Positions 35,142 through 41,832 of a DNA stretch of 64,000 nucleotides are shown in pieces; position 1 is the stretch's first letter, and every line of letters begins with the position of its first letter. A program made the position numbers and the translations under genes. The stretch comes from JAKAFX01 sp049965715 (lineage in GTDB: Archaea > Thermoplasmatota > Thermoplasmata > Thermoplasmatales > Thermoplasmataceae): the NCBI GenBank assembly GCA_049965715.1, contig JBMFWA010000007.1, forward strand, positions 1 through 64,000. Reading direction: 5' to 3'. The notes beneath the pieces are model-generated. The model ran no database searches. It was not told the origin of the DNA and worked only from the letters and a program-made list of their open reading frames with translations.

Positions 35142-35741
35142 ATGACGATAGATTCTGTTGACGAAGCTAACAGACTGGGCAAGGAGTGGCTGGGAAAGGA
35201 ATACAATGTTAATCCTGACGTGATAAAAGGCGTCTCATGCATAAAAGCAGGTAATATGTGGAACGTTGTTTTAAGTTTTTACTCTTTCACAGAACCGAAA
35301 AAGTACTTGATAGTCCTTTCTGAAGACGGGAAGGTACTGAGGACACAGGAAGTGAGTGCCTATCCCAAACACGAATCAATGGGTTCCGCTCCTACACTGT
35401 TATTGGTGGCTCTGATATTCTCAATATTGACCATTGTGGGCTTTGGTTTCTACTTTATTACGATTTTATTCTTTGTCATATCTCCCATAGGACCCATCGG
35501 TTTCGGGGTACTGGGATTTATACCATTAGTTTTCCTGATCGTGGGAGTATGGGTACTGTCAAGAATAAGCGCCATCAGATCTTACACTGAGAGAGGGGAC
35601 GCGAAATCAGCCTATGAAAATGATACTGTTGCCCTGGGTATAGTTGCACTTATCTTCAATGGTATCATCCCAGGTATACTCTTACTTCTTGCCAGAGAGG
35701 ATCTTGCGACGGCAGCGGAAAGATCAGGAGAGAGAATCTAA
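35142..35741 (+). CDS. Small membrane protein with soluble N-terminal domain
   Basis: I do not recognise the family with confidence. Residues 1-75 form a soluble alpha+beta domain (DEANRLGKEWLGKEY, MWNVVLSFYSFTEPKKYLIVL, DGKVLRTQEVSAYP) that resembles a PepSY-like or substrate-sensing fold. Then come three to four hydrophobic helices: LLLVALIFSILTIVGFGFYF, GVLGFIPLVFLIVGVWVL and GIVALIFNGIIPGILLLLA. An AAGGTG about 10 bases before the ATG supports translation. It may belong with the next gene, another small membrane protein. Confidence 0.6.
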   Translation: MTIDSVDEANRLGKEWLGKEYNVNPDVIKGVSCIKAGNMWNVVLSFYSFTEPKKYLIVLSEDGKVLRTQEVSAYPKHESMGSAPTLLLVALIFSILTIVGFGFYFITILFFVISPIGPIGFGVLGFIPLVFLIVGVWVLSRISAIRSYTERGDAKSAYENDTVALGIVALIFNGIIPGILLLLAREDLATAAERSGERI

Positions 35742-35948
35742 GCGGCAATTTAATTCTATGGGAAAATGCCCGATACTTGAATTGGATCAGATCAAAGTTA
35801 AAAGCAGTGGGAATATGCATCGGTTTAACACTGGCAACATTTAATCTGCCTGCATATTACGGCTTTTTTCTGACTTAGAAAGGAAAAAGCAAGATCGTTT
35901 ATAATATAAAGCTATTTCAAACAATCCCAGTGGAACGGAGATTGATAA

Positions 35949-36434
35949 ATGGCAAGCAGGGAAACTAAAATAATGGACCTTGAGACCAAGCTGCAAAATG
36001 AAAAAATGATTTCAAACGATGGAAGCAACTGTCTTGCAGTAGCACAGATTGACTTCAAACTTGCAAGGTTATACATGGCAAATGGTGACATTGAAAAATA
36101 TCAGGCTGCAATCGATGATGCAAAGTCAGAACTTTCAGCTCCAGGCTGTCCACAGACTAGGCAGAGAGATTATTACTTAAACGCCATTGGATCAGCTCCC
36201 GGGAACCAGCAGCAATCAACCCAGCCACTTGGCACGCAGCAGGCCCAGAGAATGCCAAGATGGTATGGCTTCATCGGTCTGATATTTCTCTTGATTGGTT
36301 ACGCTATTCTTTTTGGTATGTCTCAATTTATATCGATTCCGGGTTATGAATTTGAGATTGGCATTTTTGTCATATTCATAGCGAGCATGTTCGTAAGTAG
36401 CTATGTTAGATCGACTTTCAGGAAAAGGCAATAG
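35949..36434 (+). CDS. Small membrane protein, two C-terminal TM helices
   Basis: Unrecognised 161-residue protein. Residues 1-80 are helical and charged, with a tetratricopeptide-like pattern (CLAVAQIDFKLARLYMANGD, IEKYQAAIDDAKSELSAP). A glutamine-rich linker with QQQSTQPLGTQQAQ follows, then two membrane helices (WYGFIGLIFLLIGYAILFG and IGIFVIFIASMFVSSYV). A TATA-like TTTATAATATAAAG lies about 45 bases upstream. Context: 207 bases after another small membrane protein and convergent with the HTH-TRASH regulator. Confidence 0.6.
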   Translation: MASRETKIMDLETKLQNEKMISNDGSNCLAVAQIDFKLARLYMANGDIEKYQAAIDDAKSELSAPGCPQTRQRDYYLNAIGSAPGNQQQSTQPLGTQQAQRMPRWYGFIGLIFLLIGYAILFGMSQFISIPGYEFEIGIFVIFIASMFVSSYVRSTFRKRQ

Positions 36435-36489
36435 GGAAAATAGCCCAAGCATGAATGTAGAATAAATTTTGAAATGAATCTTTTTAGTT

Positions 36490-37005
36490 TCAGGTGCGTT
36501 TGAGCATTTTAAGCATGTCAGCCTGGCAATTCGGACAACATGTGATGTATTTGGAGTTTTTCCACTCAACAGGGAACGGTGCACCCAGTATTTTATTATT
36601 ACAGTAGTCGCAGTACAGATCGATAGACTTGAGTTTGTTATTCTCGACTGTTTTTCTGTGAGAAATGTAGATTGCATTGTAGGGAAATTCATATTCGAGG
36701 ACATCAGCTGTCATTACACAGAGAAACTGCCCATTTGATATATCAAACGATTCGATGATAAAATTCTCCGGAATTTTTGTTATGTCCGGTACTGTTGCTA
36801 TGACCACTGTCATGTTCTGGGGATCTGCTATGTTAACGGTGAAATTCTTTATTATATTCCTTGAAAGTAGTGAGCGAATTGTCGAGGATACGGTGTTTCT
36901 GCTCAGTCCTGTGAGTTTTGCAATCTCCTCGTTGGTCTTTCTAGAATCCTCTATCAAAACCCTGATGATCTTGGATTCGTTCTGGGTGAGATTATGGCGA
37001 TTCAC
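36490..37005 (-). CDS. HTH-TRASH domain transcriptional regulator (metal-responsive type)
   Basis: A 171-residue regulator. The N-terminus is an Lrp/AsnC-like helix-turn-helix: LTQNESKIIRVLIEDSRKT, NEEIAKLTGLSRNTVSSTIR, LLSRNIIKNF. The C-terminal 45 residues are a TRASH zinc-finger-like domain with YCDYCNNKI and YITCCPNCQADML, giving the C-x2-C and C-x3-C pattern known from archaeal copper sensors such as CopT/CopR. The middle segment is a small ligand-type domain. No copper ATPase or chaperone is adjacent, so the metal is unknown. GTG start. Two perfect 9-base repeats flank its promoter (separate entry). Confidence 0.82.
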   Translation of the reverse strand: MNRHNLTQNESKIIRVLIEDSRKTNEEIAKLTGLSRNTVSSTIRSLLSRNIIKNFTVNIADPQNMTVVIATVPDITKIPENFIIESFDISNGQFLCVMTADVLEYEFPYNAIYISHRKTVENNKLKSIDLYCDYCNNKILGAPFPVEWKNSKYITCCPNCQADMLKMLKRT

Positions 37006-37007
37006 AA

Positions 37008-37046
37008 TACGTAATGCATACCGAGGATTAGTTTTTTTACGTAATG
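37008..37046. promoter_or_regulatory. Paired 9-bp operator-like repeats at the HTH-TRASH promoter
   Basis: TACGTAATG occurs at 37008-37016 and again at 37038-37046, exactly 30 bases apart, which is about three helical turns. The first copy sits 3 bases upstream of the regulator's GTG, near the expected transcription start, and the second overlaps the upstream edge of its AT-rich TATA region. The core TACGTA is palindromic. This fits autoregulation by the regulator or a sister protein. Confidence 0.5.
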
Positions 37047-37163
37047 ATTAGGCCGCGCATGCCAGAACATGAATGCAGCAGAATAATATTTCGTAACAAA
37101 TCAATCAGTATCAGAATAACAGTCTGAAAGTAAGTCTTTTAGATAGAAGCATATAACTGGAAT

Positions 37164-38822
37164 ATGCATTTTTCTCAGCCAGGAATGATCGGAGATCAGG
37201 AAATCAAAAACAGAATAGTCATGGCTCCCATGATATCGAATTTATGCGACACTTCAGGAAACAGCACGGAGCAGCATATGGCATATCTTGAAGCGCGATC
37301 GGTGGGAGGTGCCGGGCTGATAATAACTGAATATACCTTCATAAATGACAGGAACTCAAGGGGATCGAGGAATCAGCTTGGTCTGTATTCTGATTTGCAG
37401 GTTCCTAAACTCTCAAGGCTCACACAAAGGATACACAGGAACCAGTCCAAGATTTTTATACAGCTGGTACACGCTGGAGGGAAAGCAATTGCCGGTTTTC
37501 ACGGTGAAAGACCGGAGGCTCCGTCACCTGTCCCATACATGGGAGTTGTGCCGGATCAGATGAGTATAGACGAGATTTCTTCAGTTCAGGAAGACTTCCT
37601 GAAGGCAGCACTTAGATCCAGAAGATCCGGGTTTGATGGAATAGAACTCCATGGGGCTCACGGTTACCTGATCCACGAGTTTCTTTCACCATCGTTAAAC
37701 AAAAGGGATGACAGATATGGTGGGTCTTTCGAGAATCGCAAGAGATTCGCCCAGGAAGTCGTGGATACCATGAAGAGTAATCTTGACATACCGGTCGGAA
37801 TAAGATTAAGCGTCTACGAGGATGATCCAGAAGGATACGATACGGAATATGGACTCAAGATCGCAGAATCAATAAAAGGGCTTGACTTCGTTCATTTATC
37901 AGCGGGCCGTTTTTCTGTTCCTGGATCATCGGCATCATTTTATACAAAGGCTCCGCATATTGCACTCAAACTTCCCAGAAAACCCGATATTACATCCATT
38001 GTGGTTGGATCAATAACCGATCTTGAAACCATCGAGAGAACCCTCAAGAAGTCAGATTTTGTCTCCATAGGGAGAGGCATGCTTGCTGATCCCTATTTCG
38101 CAAATAAAATGATAAATTCTCCAGAACTTCTGAGGCCATGCATAAGGTGCAATCAGGCATGCAGGAATCTGTCGTGGGGTGAGGTGAGGTGTACTGTAAA
38201 TCCAGACACCGGTTTAGAGACTATTGCATCCCGGAAGAGATATTCTGGTGATATTGTGCTGATAGGCGGTGGCATCAAGGGTCTCGAGGCTGCACTGACG
38301 GCAGCCAGATCGGGACTGTCTGTAACGCTCTACGAAGACCATGATCAAATAGGCGGGCAGATCAACGAAATCGCTGATATCCAGAAGAGGAGCGAATTCC
38401 GTAAGTTGATAAATTATTATGACAGTGCTTTGAAAAAATTAGGAGTAAATGTGGAACCGGGAACTCTGTATAAGGGACAGGGCATATCTTGCACACCGGA
38501 CATCAGATACCCACACCTTCCTCACAAAGATAAAATTCTCATAGATTCTGTGATTTACCAGCATCAGGACGAAGCCCTTGCACTTGCCGATTCCTGCAAA
38601 ATCGTGATGACTGAAAGGAGTCTTTCATCCCTGGATAGAACAAGGTCGACAGAATACAGGAAAATAGCAGAGTCAAAGGGAATAACCTTTACCGATCGAA
38701 CAGATATGGAATTTGATGTATCATTCCATGTGAAAAGCCAGTACGACATACTGTCAGCCATGATTTCAGGCAGAAACAAAGTAAGGGACTTTATCGACAG
38801 GAACTCCAACGAATTTCTCTGA
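37164..38822 (+). CDS. OYE/2,4-dienoyl-CoA reductase-like flavoprotein
   Basis: A 552-residue NADH:flavin oxidoreductase. The N-terminal TIM barrel (about 1-330) has KNRIVMAPM, IIQLVHAGGKAI-like FIQLVHAGGKA, DGIELHGAHGYLIHEFLSP, DDRYGGSFENR and FVSIGRGMLADP. The 4Fe-4S ligands are in CIRCNQACRNLSWGEVRCTVNP. A FAD-binding GGGIKGLEAALTAARSG follows at about 370. Full-length FadH-type enzymes are about 640-670 residues and carry a second nucleotide-binding Rossmann motif; the C-terminal 120 residues here are short and lack a visible GxGxxG. It is divergent from the HTH-TRASH regulator. Substrate unknown. Confidence 0.82.
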   Translation: MHFSQPGMIGDQEIKNRIVMAPMISNLCDTSGNSTEQHMAYLEARSVGGAGLIITEYTFINDRNSRGSRNQLGLYSDLQVPKLSRLTQRIHRNQSKIFIQLVHAGGKAIAGFHGERPEAPSPVPYMGVVPDQMSIDEISSVQEDFLKAALRSRRSGFDGIELHGAHGYLIHEFLSPSLNKRDDRYGGSFENRKRFAQEVVDTMKSNLDIPVGIRLSVYEDDPEGYDTEYGLKIAESIKGLDFVHLSAGRFSVPGSSASFYTKAPHIALKLPRKPDITSIVVGSITDLETIERTLKKSDFVSIGRGMLADPYFANKMINSPELLRPCIRCNQACRNLSWGEVRCTVNPDTGLETIASRKRYSGDIVLIGGGIKGLEAALTAARSGLSVTLYEDHDQIGGQINEIADIQKRSEFRKLINYYDSALKKLGVNVEPGTLYKGQGISCTPDIRYPHLPHKDKILIDSVIYQHQDEALALADSCKIVMTERSLSSLDRTRSTEYRKIAESKGITFTDRTDMEFDVSFHVKSQYDILSAMISGRNKVRDFIDRNSNEFL

Positions 38823-38996
38823 CCGCACGTAATTTTCATTTATCTGCAGGAAAATTTGCGCTTTAACTTAACTATCAGGGCACTTCAGCCGGGTAAATGT
38901 ACATAAAATAGTCTAATTCAGGGGCTTCAGAGAAAATTTGTAACACTTTCGCAATTGTTTAAATAATTTATTTGTAATAGAGAAAATTAGGAAGTG

Positions 38997-39170
38997 ATGC
39001 AATTGAAGGACGAGGGATCGTTAATCAGCGTATCACACGTATCCCCTAGAGGATCATCCCTCAGGGTTACCCTGCCAAAGGAGATAGCCAGATCCTTAGG
39101 AATAGGTCCAAGGGATATAGTTGGTTTCTATTACCAGAATAAAAAAATAGTTATCAGGAAACTGAAGTAA
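38997..39170 (+). CDS. AbrB/SpoVT-like DNA-binding mini-protein (57 aa)
   Basis: A 57-residue ORF with the AbrB/MazE swapped-hairpin pattern: ISVSHVSPRGSSLRVTLP, KEIARSLGIGPRDIVGFYY, KKIVIRKLK. Such proteins act as small dimeric transcription regulators or antitoxins in archaea. The ATG at 38997 is preceded by GGAAGTGA, close to it; the TTG at 39003 is an alternative start. A TATA-like TTTAAATAATTTA lies about 35-40 bases upstream. No toxin gene is adjacent; the next gene, tyrS, is convergent and 12 bases away. Confidence 0.75.
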   Translation: MQLKDEGSLISVSHVSPRGSSLRVTLPKEIARSLGIGPRDIVGFYYQNKKIVIRKLK

Positions 39171-39182
39171 TGACAGATTGGA

Positions 39183-40229
39183 TCATTGTCCGAGAACAGA
39201 TCTGATCTCTCCGGATAGCCTGGAAGGAAGATCTGCAACAGGTCTCATTATTTCGATCAGGTTCTTTGTAACTGCGCTTTTAAGATCCATGGGATGAATT
39301 TTGTTCTCGGAATATAATTTCAGCAATTCATCGGACGTTGTGATGCGAAGGTCCCCTCCTTTTTCAGGGGGCCTCTCTATGGTCAGGCCGGAATCCATCC
39401 TTGGAAATATTATGTATTTAACGATATCAATAACAGGGTTACCCTGAATCACTCCCTGCGGACAGAAGGAGCTGGCAATTTTTTTCCTGATAGTTTCGGG
39501 ATCGTCGAACATGAATATTGCAGAACTTGAATCGCTCTTGGACATCTTGACCTCGGGTACGGGCATCTCAGCTTTTCCCGGGTCCATTCTGCCGGAGCCT
39601 TTAAGGCTTGAGATGAGGGGACCATGTATTGCCACAGCTTTTTTTGTGCCCATTTTGTCTGATAGGTCTCTTGAAAGCATGTGAGCATGCCGCTGATCCA
39701 TGCCGCCCATTGCCAGATCATAGTTCAGGAAAGCGATGTCGGTGACCTGCATCAGTGGATATATGTATTTACTGAAATCCTTGTTGGCGTCATCTTCAGA
39801 TCTGCCCATTATGGGGAGGGCGCGGACAATGCGTTTCAGATTGGCGTTTTTGGCTATTCTAAGTAAAGTCTGCCAGTATTCAGCCTTGTCTATCACATCG
39901 CTGGCCCACAGGAATTTTACTGATTCTGGAACACCCATGCGCTTCATGGTCTCTTCAAATATTATGCCGGCGTTCCTGATCCTTTCAATATTTGATCCCA
40001 GCTTATCATTTATATATGCATGCCAGTCTGCGAGTAAAACTGTCATATCGATGCCGGACTCGACGGCGTCTCTTATCTTCAGTGGCCACATTATTCCCGT
40101 GGCTATATGAGGAAGACCCGAGGGTTCGAAACCAATATACCCCGTTGATTTTCGATCGAGTAGTTTCCTTGCCTCTTCCTCTGTCACTACCTCTATGGTA
40201 TTTCTGGTGAGCAGCTGGTATCTGTCCAT
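39183..40229 (-). CDS. tyrS: Tyrosyl-tRNA synthetase, archaeal type
   Basis: A class I synthetase of 348 residues charging tRNA-Tyr. Signatures are YIGFEPSGLP at residues 31-40, the ADWHAYINDKLG segment, YPLMQVTDIAFL, GGMDQRHAHMLSRDL and the KMSKS loop in PEVKMSKSDSSSAIF. The HIGH-equivalent reads HIATG (41-45), which deviates from the usual HxGH or HxGT spacing. The C-terminus has the archaeal helical anticodon-binding part. Its ATG directly abuts the stop of the Cas4-like C-terminal half, so it is translationally coupled to the end of the smc-scpA operon. Confidence 0.95.
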   Translation of the reverse strand: MDRYQLLTRNTIEVVTEEEARKLLDRKSTGYIGFEPSGLPHIATGIMWPLKIRDAVESGIDMTVLLADWHAYINDKLGSNIERIRNAGIIFEETMKRMGVPESVKFLWASDVIDKAEYWQTLLRIAKNANLKRIVRALPIMGRSEDDANKDFSKYIYPLMQVTDIAFLNYDLAMGGMDQRHAHMLSRDLSDKMGTKKAVAIHGPLISSLKGSGRMDPGKAEMPVPEVKMSKSDSSSAIFMFDDPETIRKKIASSFCPQGVIQGNPVIDIVKYIIFPRMDSGLTIERPPEKGGDLRITTSDELLKLYSENKIHPMDLKSAVTKNLIEIMRPVADLPSRLSGEIRSVLGQ

Positions 40230-40754
40230 TTAAATGTCGGAATATTGAGTGATTATTAAACTTTGATCACAGGATGCCTTAAACGGGCAGGACAGACACT
40301 TCCTCGGATTGTCATGATTTCTTGCGGGCTCTGATACAGTTCGCCTGATCAGGTCAGATTTGTAAAGCACCTTTCCCCGCAAGTCCGGGCTGTTCTTTAT
40401 CCTGAAGGCAGAGTTGTTGTATTTCAGTACTCCATATGGAACTGTGAATCCCGGATTCAGATCCTCCAGTATTAGGAAATAGGCACCCATCTGCAGCAGA
40501 TGACCATCCCTTGGGGCTGTTGAATCGGAGTGTTTGTACTCGTACGGGATCAAAAATCTTCCTTTTCTGATAACCATATCAGGCTTTCCGGTGAGTCTGT
40601 AAGTTCTTGATTTCAGCACGGATCCCTTGGAATGCAGGTCTCCGTACACCATTGAACCGGAGGGGATTGAATCAAACCGTCTCCTCCTGAAAGCAAACCA
40701 GATGAGAAGAAGAGCCAGAAATATCGGAACTAGGAAATAAAAAATTAGAGACAT
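40230..40754 (-). CDS. Cas4-like PD-(D/E)XK nuclease, C-terminal half with TM anchor
   Basis: 174 residues. An N-terminal membrane helix (about 3-21) is followed by RRRR, predicting a cytoplasmic C-terminus. The soluble part has the PD-(D/E)XK core of the Cas4/RecB group: GKPDMVI (Asp59), IPYEYKHS (Glu72, Lys74) and LLQMGAYFLILED (Gln88, Tyr92). The C-terminal CLSCPFKASC supplies three cysteines (153, 156, 162) for an Fe-S cluster. The fourth cysteine and the motif I histidine expected in Cas4 are missing here but are present in the gene just upstream. No CRISPR array or cas gene is visible. It lies between the N half and tyrS, with 2-base and 0-base gaps. Confidence 0.72.
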   Translation of the reverse strand: MSLIFYFLVPIFLALLLIWFAFRRRRFDSIPSGSMVYGDLHSKGSVLKSRTYRLTGKPDMVIRKGRFLIPYEYKHSDSTAPRDGHLLQMGAYFLILEDLNPGFTVPYGVLKYNNSAFRIKNSPDLRGKVLYKSDLIRRTVSEPARNHDNPRKCLSCPFKASCDQSLIITQYSDI

Positions 40755-40756
40755 GA

Positions 40757-41032
40757 TTAAATCAGGATCAGCATAAGAATCATGATTACGGAGAATATCA
40801 GGAGAATGATCCCACCCTTAAGGGCAAATGATGAGTTTCTCGTCCTTTTTCCAAGATTTCGGTGCATCTCGGTTCCCGCCACAAGGCGCGTGTTTGTTCT
40901 GTTGTCTCTTGGAAAACCTGCCTTATCCATATACCACTGCACCGGGCAGTATTCATACTGTGAAAGATCGGATGCGCTCACATAGGATTCTGCAAAATCC
41001 TCTGTTACTGCAGATTTTGTATATCTATCCAT
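40757..41032 (-). CDS. Cas4-like nuclease, N-terminal half with C-terminal TM anchor
   Basis: 91 residues. The first 60 match the N-terminus of Cas4/RecB-like nucleases: VSASDLSQYEYCPVQWYMDKAG (split here at SDLSQYEYCP, with Cys29 as the first Fe-S ligand) and LVAGTEMHRNL with the motif I histidine His57. Residues 72-91 are a membrane helix with no catalytic region after it. The D, E-x-K and the remaining cysteines are in the next gene, in another frame two bases on. A GGTGA just before the ATG supports its own translation. It overlaps the end of scpA by 28 bases. Either a split enzyme or an old frameshift. Confidence 0.68.
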   Translation of the reverse strand: MDRYTKSAVTEDFAESYVSASDLSQYEYCPVQWYMDKAGFPRDNRTNTRLVAGTEMHRNLGKRTRNSSFALKGGIILLIFSVIMILMLILI

Positions 41033-41832
41033 ATCTCACCGTATGGTACTTCCTGCTTAACAAGTATTTTTTTTCTGCGTACCAGGAACATCAGGTAGAC
41101 AAATGCAGAAGATGCAGGAAGGCTCGTGAATGTCATAAGCTCTGAAAATGCGAACCTTGGTGCAGCAACAGAAAGCAGATCATTGTACAGGGTTTCTATG
41201 TCTCTCTCAGGCTCATCAGGATTGAGTTGAATAATGATATCTTCGAGATTAATCTGCTGAACAGCAATGGTGTTTTTTCTTGCAGGCTTAACCTCAGACT
41301 TGTAGAAATATGCCTTGCGGATTGCATCCAGGAGTTCCACCATCAATATTCTTCTCTTTTCCCTGTGCAGGACAGGCTCTCTTAGAACAAAATTTCCGTC
41401 AGTTTCGCCGGATGATCTGAGTTCGAGATCGTCAAACACAGGTTCAAGGCTGTCTGGATTGAACGTTAAATTATCCTCTTCCGTCCTGGGCGACTGTAAA
41501 GAGATCTGATCTATAACTTTCTGTGATTTCTGGAAAAGAAGGTGCCACGCCTGCCACATTAAATACCCTGCCTGGCTGAAATCCTTGAAATTATCGTCTA
41601 TCATCGAGGATAGAATTCTTGATATTCCATTTATGTCAACGTACCAGGGGTCTATAATACCATCCTCGCACAGCTTCACTATATTGCCAACTATCTTGGA
41701 AAACACATCTCCCTCAGGGATTACGTCAACTTCTCTGTCGGTGACAATTCTTCTGAAAATCTCCGTGTCCATGTCAAGCAGAGTACCCTGAACAGCTATG
41801 CTCTTCAGTATCTCTTCAGTCTTTATTTTCAT
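41005..41832 (-). CDS. scpA: Segregation and condensation protein ScpA (kleisin)
   Basis: The kleisin subunit that bridges the SMC heads. The 275 residues include an N-terminal helical domain (EILKSIAVQGTLLDMDTEIF, IVGNIVKLCEDG), a long acidic middle linker and a C-terminal winged helix (FSELMTFTSLPASSAFVYLMFLVRRKKILVKQ). GGAGGTG overlaps the start, with GTG at 41835 as an alternative. The gene overlaps the smc 3' end by about 17 bases. ScpB is not in the window. Confidence 0.88.
   Translation of the reverse strand: MKIKTEEILKSIAVQGTLLDMDTEIFRRIVTDREVDVIPEGDVFSKIVGNIVKLCEDGIIDPWYVDINGISRILSSMIDDNFKDFSQAGYLMWQAWHLLFQKSQKVIDQISLQSPRTEEDNLTFNPDSLEPVFDDLELRSSGETDGNFVLREPVLHREKRRILMVELLDAIRKAYFYKSEVKPARKNTIAVQQINLEDIIIQLNPDEPERDIETLYNDLLSVAAPRFAFSELMTFTSLPASSAFVYLMFLVRRKKILVKQEVPYGEIWIDIQNLQ

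Noticed and set aside
40230..41032. Cas4-like genes as evidence of a CRISPR-Cas locus
   Set aside because: No repeat-spacer array or other cas gene is found anywhere in the window; the neighbours are smc, scpA and tyrS.
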